Source: Amphirosellinia nigrospora
Lineage: Eukaryota > Ascomycota > Sordariomycetes > Xylariales > Xylariaceae
Assembly: GCA_004123355.1 (NCBI GenBank)
Contig: SCHM01000003.1
Location: 2,604,001-2,668,000 of the forward strand
Reading direction: 5' to 3'
DNA: 64,000 nucleotides
A program made the position numbers and the translations under genes. This document shows positions 24,558 to 35,300 of this stretch, in pieces. Every line of letters starts with the position of its first letter. Position 1 is the stretch's first letter. The notes beneath the pieces are model-generated. The model saw only the letters and a list, made by a program, of their open reading frames with translations, did no database searches and was not told where the DNA came from.

Positions 24558-25650
24558 ATGGTATGTAACTCAACTCAACTCTGCTTCCCTCCTCCTGCAC
24601 CCGCACCCGCATCCCACGCCACGCGCAACCTCATATCCACCATTGGCTTTGTTGGCTTTGTTGGCTTCTCCTGACCGCGCCCGATCTAGGGTTGCTGCTT
24701 TTCACGCCCCCGGGCTCCGACGCCTCGTCGTCACCATCCGCGCGAGCCGTCAACCCCCAACCAAGGCCATCCTCGACTGTCGATGATCCAGACGGTCAGC
24801 ATGTTGTCGGACCCGGACCCGGCCCCGGCCAGCGCCCCGGCCAGCGGCTGTCACAACATATAGACAAGCCGTTGCGCCGCCATGAATGGACGTCTCGTGA
24901 CCGTGCTTGGACTCGTCCCGATCTTGATTTGCAGCGCACCGAATTCTTCGATACGAGGTCACCGGCCGTCCCGAGGTTTGGCAAGTAATTCGTACTGCTC
25001 TGGAGGCTATGTGGGAGGCTGATATCAGACGGGCCGACGCTATTGACTCGGCAGATGAGGATGATACTGGTGACCTCGCTACTGCGCAGGAGATCCTGAA
25101 AGCCGCCGAAGTTACGCTGCCAACTGGTGACCTGTCCAATGGCGTCTATGACTCGTTGGGAAATTACTATGCTATACCCTGAATGGATTGTTAGCGACCC
25201 GACCAATGTGGCCGAGGACAGCCGAGCCCGGAGAGAGAGCGTCGACAAGGATGGCAAGGCGGATGATGACCTCACAGGCGAGGACACAACCGAGGAAGTC
25301 GATGAAGACGAGGCTTTGCGGCGAAGGGAAGAAAAGGGCAAGGCTGTTGTAGATATTAAGAATCTGGTTAAAGTCCGCGCCCGATTAAGCGAGAATTGCC
25401 CCGACGTGGTTATTGGCATAGACGCCGATGAATCCGTGAGAAGCCTGGCGAGGAAGATTACGGAAGAATCCGGGTAAGCCCATCATTCCCTACACTTTTC
25501 GCAATAATTTCTGATTGAAGTTTCCAGCTGTCGTCGACGAGACACATTCGCGTAGCCTATATGGGCAAGATTCTTAAGGAGAACATGTCCCTACCGAGCC
25601 AAGGCTGGCAGAAGGACCACGTCGTAAACGCCCTCGTCTTCAACCGGTAG
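24558..25650 (+). CDS. UBTD1/2-type ubiquitin-like domain protein
   Basis: A small adaptor with a C-terminal ubiquitin-like fold. The family binds ubiquitin-pathway enzymes. The ATG at 24558-24560 is cut off from the rest by an intron (24561-24689) that starts on the next base. Splicing gives MGCCFS, a likely N-myristoylation and palmitoylation site that would anchor the protein to membranes. Family landmarks follow: DKPLRRHEWTSRDR, FFDTR, a LATAQEILKAA-like helix, LPTGDLSNGVYDSLGNYY, then PEWIVSDPTNV and an acidic linker. The ubiquitin-like part (VRARLSENCPDVVI to HVVNALVFNR) is split by an intron (about 25475-25527). The stop is at 25648-25650. There are frame breaks near 24700 and 24960, and one near 25175 that looks like an extra C, the only clear gain of a base in the window. 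Confidence 0.83.
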
Positions 25651-26748
25651 CAACAGTTGGCAGCGGACGTCTCGCGACCAACCACTCGCGCAAGTTCAAC
25701 TTCGTCACAGCATTGCCATCACCATCCGCCGCATGAGAACGCTAATCAAACCACCGAGAACATGCTAGTAGGGCTTGTCGGCGGCCCCACAACATGGTGT
25801 TGTATACCTCAACCCTGATGTGCTTAGGTGGCACCTCCTCTGGTGCTCTCGCTCGATACCGTGTCAAGGTGTAGCTCACGGAGCATCTGTATAACGCCCA
25901 TAACAGGCTATGTGCACCTCATCATGGCCCTCTCTCATTTCTGCCCTTAATAACACCCTGTTCTGAGCGATCAGGTGATAATCTAAGCCTCTTTTTACTG
26001 CTCTTCAGCATTGGTGTCAGGACAATACCCCTTCTCATTTTCACAACATGGCATCAGCCAAAGGAGTTTTTATTCTATTTTTGTGATTGGGCTTTGGGCG
26101 CGGGCGGTAACCAGTGGTGTATGGTCTCCAGGTTGTAAGAAGGATGTGAGGCTGTTGCACCGCGTTGCAACAGACGACTCCAAGCGCCTGTACTATAACC
26201 AAATTGCGCCGTTAACACAACTAATCAATTAATGCAACTAAGAAGGGGTGTCTTTAGAGATTGATCAACAACCATCCCAATTGTTCATGACACTAGTGCT
26301 CTTAATATCCTAACTTCTGAAAAAAAAAAAAAAAAAAAAAAAGACAAGATAAGCTATCTAAGCCAATAGAATATAAAAATTGGGATTCAAGCAGCATATA
26401 TGACACGTGAGAGATAGTATATTATTTCCTGAGCATGTTAGGACATGAGACACTAGGCTGCCATACTTGGGTAAAACGAAGCAAACTAATATGTTGCAAT
26501 GGGTGGTCTATTTTTATCAGCATCAATACGTAGACAAAAAATTGAGACAGCAAGTGAATAGGCGAAAATGAAGGCAACCATTGCCATTGTGAGTGGGGCG
26601 GCGGATTGGTGTCTGCCTCTTCTCCCGTGTATATAAATCAGCCCTCCCGCCCATTCTCCTCTGTTCTACAATCTTATATTCTACCATAATCAACTCTTTA
26701 CTTATCACTGTACTTACTCTTTTCGACGTTGAACTCGGCATTGGGACA
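25651..26748. other. intergenic region
   Basis: About 1.1 kb, AT-rich, with a 23-base poly(A) run at 26320-26342. A TATATAAA word at about 26629 lies about 120 bp upstream of the rvt start and may be its TATA box. No gene is supported. Confidence 0.5.
26320..26342. repeat. poly(A) tract
   Basis: Twenty-three consecutive A residues in non-coding DNA. It could be a simple repeat or the tail of an old retroposed copy. I see no recognisable body beside it. Confidence 0.9.
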
Positions 26749-29707
26749 ATGCCAACCAACAGTGGCAGCGTCTTCTCGGAGACATTGCAGGAGATCACAA
26801 ATACCAAGCTCGAGGAGCTATCCAAGAGGCGCTCCGAGTTTGAGGCTACCAAGGCCAATATCCTATCTCGTCTCGAGAATGAAACAGATCCCCTAAAACG
26901 TCTGGACTTATTAAGCCAGGGCGTTAAAGATAGCTATGCTATGAAGACGACTAAGACCGGCCAGATCCTCCCGGGCCAATCGAGGAACCCGGACTTGGAG
27001 CTTGAGTTAAAGAACCTCGAAAGCTTCATGGCCCAATCCAAGTATGACCCGTCAATAACATCAAAGTTAATTGGCAGCTGGGAAGAATCGCTTCTGCGTC
27101 ATCTGAACATGCAGTCGTCAAAGCTTCAATATGCATCGCTCTATGCGCAACTAGTTACCGAGTGGCTGTCGACAGAGAAAGCAGCCACCGGGGCTGGAGA
27201 GGATGTCGACATGACCGGGGACTTCGAGGATGTTGGCGATTCGATGAAAAAGGAAGCTCGTCGAGGGTGGGAGAAAGTCGTCTTCGAGCCCGCCGGCGTA
27301 GACGATAAGGCGCTCAAGGCGTATCTCCTCCACTTATTCGGACTACAGGACGGAAGTAAAGCAGCACGAGCCAAGGCCTTGTTGCAACTGCGCGACAAGC
27401 TCGCCAGGTTCGAAAACACCCTGGCCCTACCGGGACAATTTAATGCCACCACATTGGCTTGGGTTATCGATGGTCTCCTCGCGTCAGACCTACTAACAAA
27501 CGAGAAACGTGAGGTGTTGAGAGACTTCCTCAGCAACCCGACGATTCTCACCGAGGTCGCAGACGTCCTCAATATGCGGCTTGCTTCCCTCTCTACTTGG
27601 TCGTGGGCGAGAGCGTGGCTGTAGAGCAGCAACGGAAGATAACTGGGGTTTTCAATATCCTCATGCATGAAGATGTACTCCAAGCCATTTTCCTACACTA
27701 CATTGGCGTGAAATGGTCCGTCTTTCTGAAGGGCGCGTTTAGGGAGTTCCGCAAATTCGACGGGGCCTGGACGTCGTCGAAGCGATCGGTTCCTAGTCTC
27801 GACAAGAAGCGCCGCGAGTATTACCTCGGCTCTCAATATATGCTTCACAATGGCTCGGTTCACGCGGCCAGAGATTTTGTCTACCGCAAACATTACTTCA
27901 TGGCCAGCCTGATGGGCCGTGAACGGCAGAAGCAGAGCTCTCTCGAGGGCGAGGAAGAGGCCAATTACTCTGTCGGACCGCAAATGCTCCAGCAGCAACA
28001 AATGCCGCCAAGTCACAAAAAGCGTAGGGCCGCGATGCCTCCACCTCCTCCTCCTACCATGCCAGCAGCCGCGTTTTGCCGTAGATCCGATATTGGTTAT
28101 GGCTCGTCACCCGCAGTAAACTTTGATGGTGAAATTGACAAAGATGAGGATAGTGATTGTGACTCAGATGACCGTCGTCCGATGGAGGACAAGCAGCGTC
28201 TCATTCGGCTCTTGTCGGCCGAGATCGCTGTCAACACCAAACTCCACGGTGAGGCCACGGCGTTCCACTCGGTGTTTGAAAGCTGGAATTCACTTCTCCC
28301 GCACGAGACCATCTTGAACACGATGGCGCTTCTCGGCGTCTCCGAGGTGTGGATCGCCTTCTTCAACAAGTTCCTGACGGCGCCGCTCAAATTCCTAGAC
28401 GATGGTCCCGCCACGAAGCCTCGCACTCGTCGCCGCGGTACCCCGGCGTCCCACGTTCTCAGCGAGGTATTTGGCGAATCTATCCTATTCTGTCTGGACT
28501 TCGCAGTCAATCAGGCGACTGGTGGCCACAATATACACCGCCTACATGAGGACTTCTGGTTCTGGTCACGGGATCACGAGGTAGCCAAGATAGCCTGGAA
28601 AGCTATTTCGGATTTCGCCAACGCCACGCGGACGTATGTTGACTTTGGCAAGTCGGGCACAGTCCGCATCGCGCGCGATCCATCCGTTGCGCTCGAAGTC
28701 GACGAATCACTCCCCGTCGGCGGCATCCGCTGGGGGTTTCTCAAGCTGTCGACAAAGACTGGCAAGTTCGAAATCGACCAGGAGATGGTTGATAAGCATA
28801 TCATAGACCTGCGCGCGGCAGCTCGCCGACAAGCGGAAGAGCGTCATTTCATTCATCCAGACGTGGAACACGTTCGCCGCGACCTTCTTCACGTCCAACT
28901 TCGGCAAGCCGGCGAACTGCTTCGGCCGGGCACACGTCGACGAGATCCTAGAAACGCACCAGCGCATCCAGCGCGAGGTGTTCGCGCCGACCCCCGGCTC
29001 GCCATCGCCTCTGCTCGCCGGCGAGGCGCAGCCCGAGGAGCCGATCACGGGCGTGGTCGAGTACCTGAAGCACCTCCTCTCGACGCGGTTCGGCGTCTCC
29101 GACATCCCGGACGCCTACCTCTTCTTCCCCATCGAGCTCGGCGGCTTAGACCTGCGCAGCCCCTTCGTCTCGATCCTGCCGATCCGCGAAGCCGTAGTCG
29201 CCGACCCCGGCCAGCTGCTCGACAGCTTCCTAGAGGCCGAGCAGGACGACTACGCCAGCAAAGAAGCGGGCTTTCGAGCGTGACGGCGTAGCCGCCCACC
29301 GCGGCGGCGGCTCGAGATCCGGCTGGGCGCCCGAGGATCCCCGTGCTCGCGAGCAGTTCCTTCCTTCGACGAGTACGCGCGCTACCGCGAGGATCTCAAC
29401 TACAACTTCACCAACGACCTCACCGCCGTTTTGACGGCTGCTCGAGGCGCCTGCCGGAACGGGCGGGATCCGCGTGGCCAGCGCGGCCGTCCGCGGCGCC
29501 ATCGAGGCGTTGGCGAGCGTATCTCATGGCCTTGTGGATATCACGGGCAACTGGCACAAGATGGAGCCGTACTGGCGCTGGGTGGCGCAATTGTACGGCC
29601 CCGAGGCTATTGCACGTTTTGGTGGTCTGAATATCGTGGAGCCTGGCCTGTTGCCCATGGGCATGGTGAGCATTTTCCGGGATCAGAGGGTGAAGTGGCA
29701 AGGATAG
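26749..29707 (+). CDS. rvt: RVT: reverse-transcriptase-related cellular protein
   Basis: A single-copy host gene of the rvt class, cellular proteins related to reverse transcriptases that are known from fungi and a few other lineages and are not part of a mobile element. The start at 26749 gives MPTNSGSVFSETLQEI, a helical N-terminal region of about 290 residues without RT motifs, as in the family. The RT-like part includes the stretch VLSEVFGESILFCLDF, then HNIHRLHEDFWFW at the place of the catalytic motif C, with Glu-Asp where Asp-Asp is usual, then KSGTV. The C-terminal part (FFPIELGGLDLRSPF to YWRWVAQLYGP) also matches the family. There are no LTRs, no integrase and no introns, and the flanks are ordinary. 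The frame breaks about six times, mostly in the GC-rich last kilobase, in the same manner as in neighbouring genes. The biological role of RVT is not established. I assign the family by remembered motifs. Confidence 0.78.
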
Positions 29708-30564
29708 AGCTGGCTTGCTCTATTGTGTGTGGATCGGCGAAAATCTGTTTGCGGAGGGAGGGATGTCGATATGTTGGCGTTTGGGCAAATGAACGGAAGT
29801 TTTTTGGATGGAATGCTATTTATTGGGCGCTTACTTTCATTCGGGGGGACGGGCAAATGACTTGATATGCTATCGATCGATTATGGCAGACAGGGAAAAA
29901 GAAGAAGTAATTGATGGATATTGAATTTCCACAGCCAACGTATCTAAGAGGAATGCGATCTAGTCGTAAATCAGCATTGAGTACTGGTCTTAGAGGCACT
30001 CTTTATGTTCACAACTTTGACCCTTGATTGTTGTCTCTGTCGCCTTGGAGGAGTCATCGCCAATCATGCATCAGCACATTTACTTATAATGCATTGCGTA
30101 GTTGCTGTTGTTGTTAGTATTTTTTATAATGCTATTCTTCCGCTGCCATCCCCTTAGATAGTCGGAGCCCAACAACCACGAGATATATACACAACGTAGG
30201 GCTACTATACGCGTATACAGCATCGTCTAATCACTTTCATGTTGGAACTGAAATTCGTGATTTTCTAATACTAAGTGTCGAGTTCGTGTATTTAACAACC
30301 TTGAAGCTTTTAGTATACGAACCCGATGAAAACCGCAAATAACGCGGCCACCTAGTAAGCATTTATGACCTCGCCTAACATCTCATCTTGTATAACTATA
30401 ACGATCATAGAAATATAAAAGGTAGGAGTGCAATAATTATAACGAGTATTTGTTGAAATTCAACCCGTCTTAGTTTCCATCTCGTCGTAGTCTTAGATAT
30501 ATAATGGAGCAAGAACTGATTGTACGGTCTCGATCCTCTTAGCCCCAGTGCAGTCACCCAGAAT
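29708..30564. other. convergent intergenic region
   Basis: About 860 AT-rich bases between two 3' ends. No gene or repeat is supported. Confidence 0.5.
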
Positions 30565-31462
30565 CTAATATACACGGCTTGATCGTTCTTCGGGATGAAT
30601 AGTAATCTGAGTTTGCTGCTGCTGCTGCGGACCACGAAATTCCTTCGAAAAATCTAACGCCGACGGCGGCGGAAGCGGGCTCGGCTCCCGCCCATCGACA
30701 GGGCCATCGTCCACAGGACTCGGCAATTCGGCCGGAAAGTCAGTTGTGCCTCGTAGTATCGATGGCGGCGGCGACGACGCGGTGGCTCTCGGAACGGCGG
30801 CAACTACCTGCTGGTAATGGGGTGGCTCGTCGTTCGGGATGGGTTCATACGGTCTCTGCGTACCCACGGCATGACCATTTGCCAACTCTTCTTCTTCCTT
30901 TCTTTTGCCATCCTCCTCTTCTTCGTCCCTTTTTCGTCGACGATTTTGCCTCCTTGGTCGGATCTTGAACCAGAAGAGGAAAAAAAGGAGGAGCAGGAGA
31001 GAGGATCACTCCGCCAACCACACCGCCGGCAACTGTGATTTGGTTCTTGTTACTACTAGTTCACTTGGGGTTGGGGCTCAGCATGGCGACGCCCAGGTAT
31101 ATCGAGGTAGGAGAACTGATACGGATTATGAGGAACTTACCGGCTGCTACATTAGGTCGATGTCTGTCCTTCTCATCGTCTTCGTCACGGTCATTATCAT
31201 CATCGTCATCATCGTCGTCCTCGCCATCCTCTCGCTTTGAAAGTGGTGTCAAAATGCCATCGTAGTCCACTTGCAGATTCGTCTTTCGAATTGATAAAGA
31301 GTGGAATATTCCACTGGACCATGCCACGAGGGCTGCGGGGTGTTGATCTGGAATTCTAATAACGTTGCCCACTGCTTCCCCCTTTTGCTGAGAAAATCCT
31401 ATCTTTATCTCTGCCACCGCACCGGTTGCTGCGAAGGCAGCAAGAAGAGCATGGAACCGCAT
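30565..31462 (-). CDS. putative single-pass membrane protein with acidic outer region
   Basis: A family I cannot name. The start at 31462 gives a signal peptide (MRFHALLAAFAATGAVA). A start 18 bases upstream is possible but weaker. The outer part is about 90 residues and ends in a Lys-Arg site and a long Asp/Glu run (about 31165-31230). The intron at 31033-31140 (GTAAGT donor) joins in phase 1 to a membrane helix with VAGGVVGGV and a Leu/Phe-rich run, followed by a very basic Arg/Lys stop-transfer stretch. The inner tail (30565 to about 30970) is Pro/Ser-rich with a short poly-Gln near the end and looks disordered. One frame break lies in the helix at about 31005. The layout resembles fungal Wsc/Mid2-type wall or stress sensors, but there is no Cys-rich or long Ser/Thr region, so that role is a guess. 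Confidence 0.55.
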
Positions 31463-32385
31463 CACAACGTACTCTGCCAACTTAAGTAGAATGTCTGTTC
31501 ACGTTCACCTCGACAGGACGAGCGTGGCAGATTGATTTTGCACTAAACCCCGAATATGGACTCTTCTTTCAAGATCTTGTTGTGACGTGAAGTGTTAGCC
31601 TTATGTGCAGTAATATAAGATGGTTTATAGCGTTCTAGCAAAGCGAGACCGGGGTGGCTTTGGTTTTTAAGGGGACAGTGCCCTGCCTCGCCAACGTCGC
31701 AACGGTCATTTCCCTCTATCTTGGCTGGAAAATAGGTATCATTGTAGAATGCATAGTACCCTAAGTACATACCGCAATAAATATACAGCCCTGATGGCCA
31801 GTCTAACACAATATGCAGGCCCTTGTATTATAGATGACGAGTTAGGATATGCAGGCATGCTGTATAGGTGTGCTCATACCTGCCAGGCAGATTCGCTTCG
31901 CATATGAGAGAATTACAGCAAAGCCTTGCCAAAAAACACGGAAACAGAAACAACACATGCATTCGTCACGCAGCCAACAATGGAAGTGGACCTGATCCCT
32001 TAACGATTGGCCCCTCGACCTTGGATGTAAAAAAAATGACGATATCTGCCAAGCAGAATCAAGGGTCTTAGCTGTCGCCAGGTGGAGATGAAATGCGCCT
32101 TTTCAGCTTCACGAGAGTGGCTGAGCACCTTGGCCTTACGACATCTTCGTCAGTTAGAGTAGCTTAGCAAGCCATGTTCTTTTTACAAAAGCGCTGTCGT
32201 TGACTTTGATAATCGTGTAACTCATGCTAAATGAAGAGAATATATTAGGGTCACTGACGACCACCCCTATAGACATCCAGCGCCGGCTATGCTCCCAAAT
32301 GCGCCTCATCCCGTTCCATTTACCAATGTCATACAAAGGTCTAGTAATAAAGGTGTAAAGCGGTTAGAACACACCAGCATAGGTG
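31463..32385. other. intergenic region
   Basis: About 920 bp upstream of the membrane-protein gene and downstream of hir3. Only short chance frames are seen. Confidence 0.5.
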
Positions 32386-35300
32386 TTATTCGTCCGCGTC
32401 TTCCATTGGTGAATCTGTCTCATCTGTTTCACCCTCCGAGCTGTCAGGTTCGGTATCTTCACTTCTTCGTATAAGGTTGGGGAACATGAGTTGCTGAGCT
32501 TCATCCTCGTCCAAGAGATCTTCCGGAGGCACGTCGCTAAGGTCACTCTCGTCATCTGCAGAGTCATGTACGCTCCCTGGCGCAGAGCTCATCTCCCGAT
32601 CAGCCTCGTCATCTTTCATCTCTACGTCGCCCTCGACTTCGCCTCTCACGCTGTCTCCGTCATCTTCACTATCCACATCAACATTACCGTCGTTATTTTC
32701 ATCAGCTGCAGGTGTCTTGCCGCTTGATACGGAGCTTCGGGACTTTCCATTTATTGGCTTAGGTCCATCTTGGATACGTAAGACTGCTTGTTCGGCCTTG
32801 CGCAGCACGTCCGCTCTTCTGATACCTGTCTTTCGTGGACGCTGGACCCCGTCAATATTTGCAGGAGTAGCGTCCCCAGGACCGCCTTCGGTTCCCGAAT
32901 TTTCGTGTGATTGAGGGTTCAAGATACCAGTCAAAGGGTGCAATGACTTGTTTTCGATATTGTCTTTCTCGAGTTGGCGGGCCTCGGTTTGAACACGCTC
33001 TTGTTCTTTTCCCTCAAGTATTGTCGCCACGTCTGGGCCAGGTAGAGACTTCCCGATTTTGAAATACAATGCCGTATAACAGTCGTTGATCAAGTCGTCA
33101 ATGGCACCCGCTTTCATCAGACCACCATTCAACTTCTTCAATTCGATGGCCTCCTGCAGTGCACTTAAAGCAGGATCGGACACAACAGGATCAGAACACC
33201 ATTCATTAATTCTGGTGGTGATAATATCAAACTCCTCTGGTGTTGTTGACTTGAACTCATCCTCTACAATAGGTGAGATTTGATACGCTTGGCGAATGAG
33301 TCGCAGATAGGCAAGACAGCAAGTTTGCCAGAGATCAGGGAAGTGATAATAATCTGCGCCTTTTTTTCGCAGGCGACGGAGCATCGCTTCAAAGCTCGTC
33401 CTATCTTTCAAGACGACCAATAACTTCACTACAAACCTTACATATTGCTCAGTGTAGACATGATGGCGGCCAGGACGCTCAGCATCGCATTTCCATACAT
33501 TCATCACCATTGTCTTAGTAAGCATTGAATCTTTGAGGACACTAAATGCGGCTAGGGCGTGGACGACACTCGACTCTTCTGAGTTCTCATCGAATAGAAT
33601 TCTTGCGTGACGCATGAATATACGATGTTGCCAATTCGATCGATCTTTCTCTCGCAATTGGGTAAGTATTTTTATGATGTATGACTCCCAGTCTTCCAAG
33701 TCGTTCATCTGAATGTGTTCTCCGTCGTCGATCGCATACGGTTGGCGTTGAAGAATGTCGGCAGCTTCTTGAGGCTTCAGATCCTCGAGCATTACTAACT
33801 TATGTATCACCGATACAATCTTATAGTGTGGCTCTAAGATCGGATCTTGGCCATGCCGTGGCTTCGGCAAAGCAGATACAACTTCCACCGATCGCTCCAA
33901 TGCCTTGACAACCATTTGGACGGTGGGCCGATTCTGCTGGTCGTTGTGATCGAGGGCTGATAAGGGCTTGCGATACATTTTCCAAATGCACTTTGCATAC
34001 ATGTATGGATTTCTAATACAAGTAGTTAGTTTCCGGCATATTATCCCCCATTAGGGTTATCAATACATACTTCCATTGTTTAGGCTGGACCTCCATGGCT
34101 TTTCTGAATAGCCTTGCAGCATACTTCCAGACCTTATAGTCCTGCATCTGCGAGTGAACGTCCTTCGTGCCGGCCCCAGTATCATGAATCACAAAACGCT
34201 TGTGTTCAGAGTGTTGAAACGGCTCCATGGCAAATGGTTCCCGACTTGAAGCATACATGCGCATTCCGAACTTGTGGTAAAGATCATGAATGGCATCATT
34301 GGCTTCTTCATTGTCATTAAGAACAACTGTTTGCGAATGTGACAATGCCAAGGTGTAGCAGTGGATTGCGTTACGTTGGTACTTAACCAGGTCTGCACGC
34401 TCTTTATTCATTTTGTCTGCAGTCCAGAGAACTGATTCGTCGAGTTCATAATCGAAGCACTCGGCCAGCCGAAACCACGCATCCCATTGATCAGGAGTAA
34501 ATTGTAACTGTTGGCGGAGAAACGTGGCACCTATACGGAGGTCGTCAGTAGCGCCCGGTGTTTGTCTCCTATTCAGATCGACACCTTTGAACTTGGTGAA
34601 TGCAATCATGCCCAACAGGAAAAACCACCTATGTTTAGCGAGTGTACTATCCGCAGTATTCACGCCAACAGCATCAATGGCGACTTTTCCTTTGAATGCT
34701 TCGTATAATCGAAGTGGATGGACGGGCTTGGCCATGGTTTGATTAAAGATTCGGAGGTTTTGAATGAGCTGTTGGTTGGATTTTGTTTGTCCAATTGCTT
34801 GCTGCATGTGCTCAATGGTGTTTTTCAAGTCGGACTTGAGAAGATCCTTCATCGGCATACGATGTGCAATAATAGATACTCTGGCGACTAGTGACATCGT
34901 GTTTCGTCGCTCAAGTTTTTCAGGGGGGCATCCATGATCTTGTACTTCAGAAAGACCAACTCCCAGCTTCAAACCATATAAGTCGTAAAGAACTTGCCCA
35001 AGATAGTCTTCCCAATTATCAATCAGATGTTGTTTAAGTAAGTCCACCCGCATCATTCGAAGAAATATCCTGTTTGACGTCTTGCAGAACTTGCGTAGCC
35101 CTAAGACTTGATGAACAGCAGCGAGGTAGTCTGCTCGCTCGCTCTCTGGTGCAGGGAAAGCTAGCCTATTCTGGGAGAAGCCAGCCTTCAAAAGCGTGTA
35201 AAGCAAGCACCAGTTCCTTACTTGCATCTCGCGGAGCTTGTTTAAAAGTGATTGGAATGTGGCCGTATTGGATATATGCTGCATCATGCCAACGCGAACC

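Noticed and set aside
26749-29707. rvt as a LINE or other mobile element
   Set aside because: No endonuclease, integrase, terminal repeats or target duplications, and family-specific N- and C-terminal parts are present.
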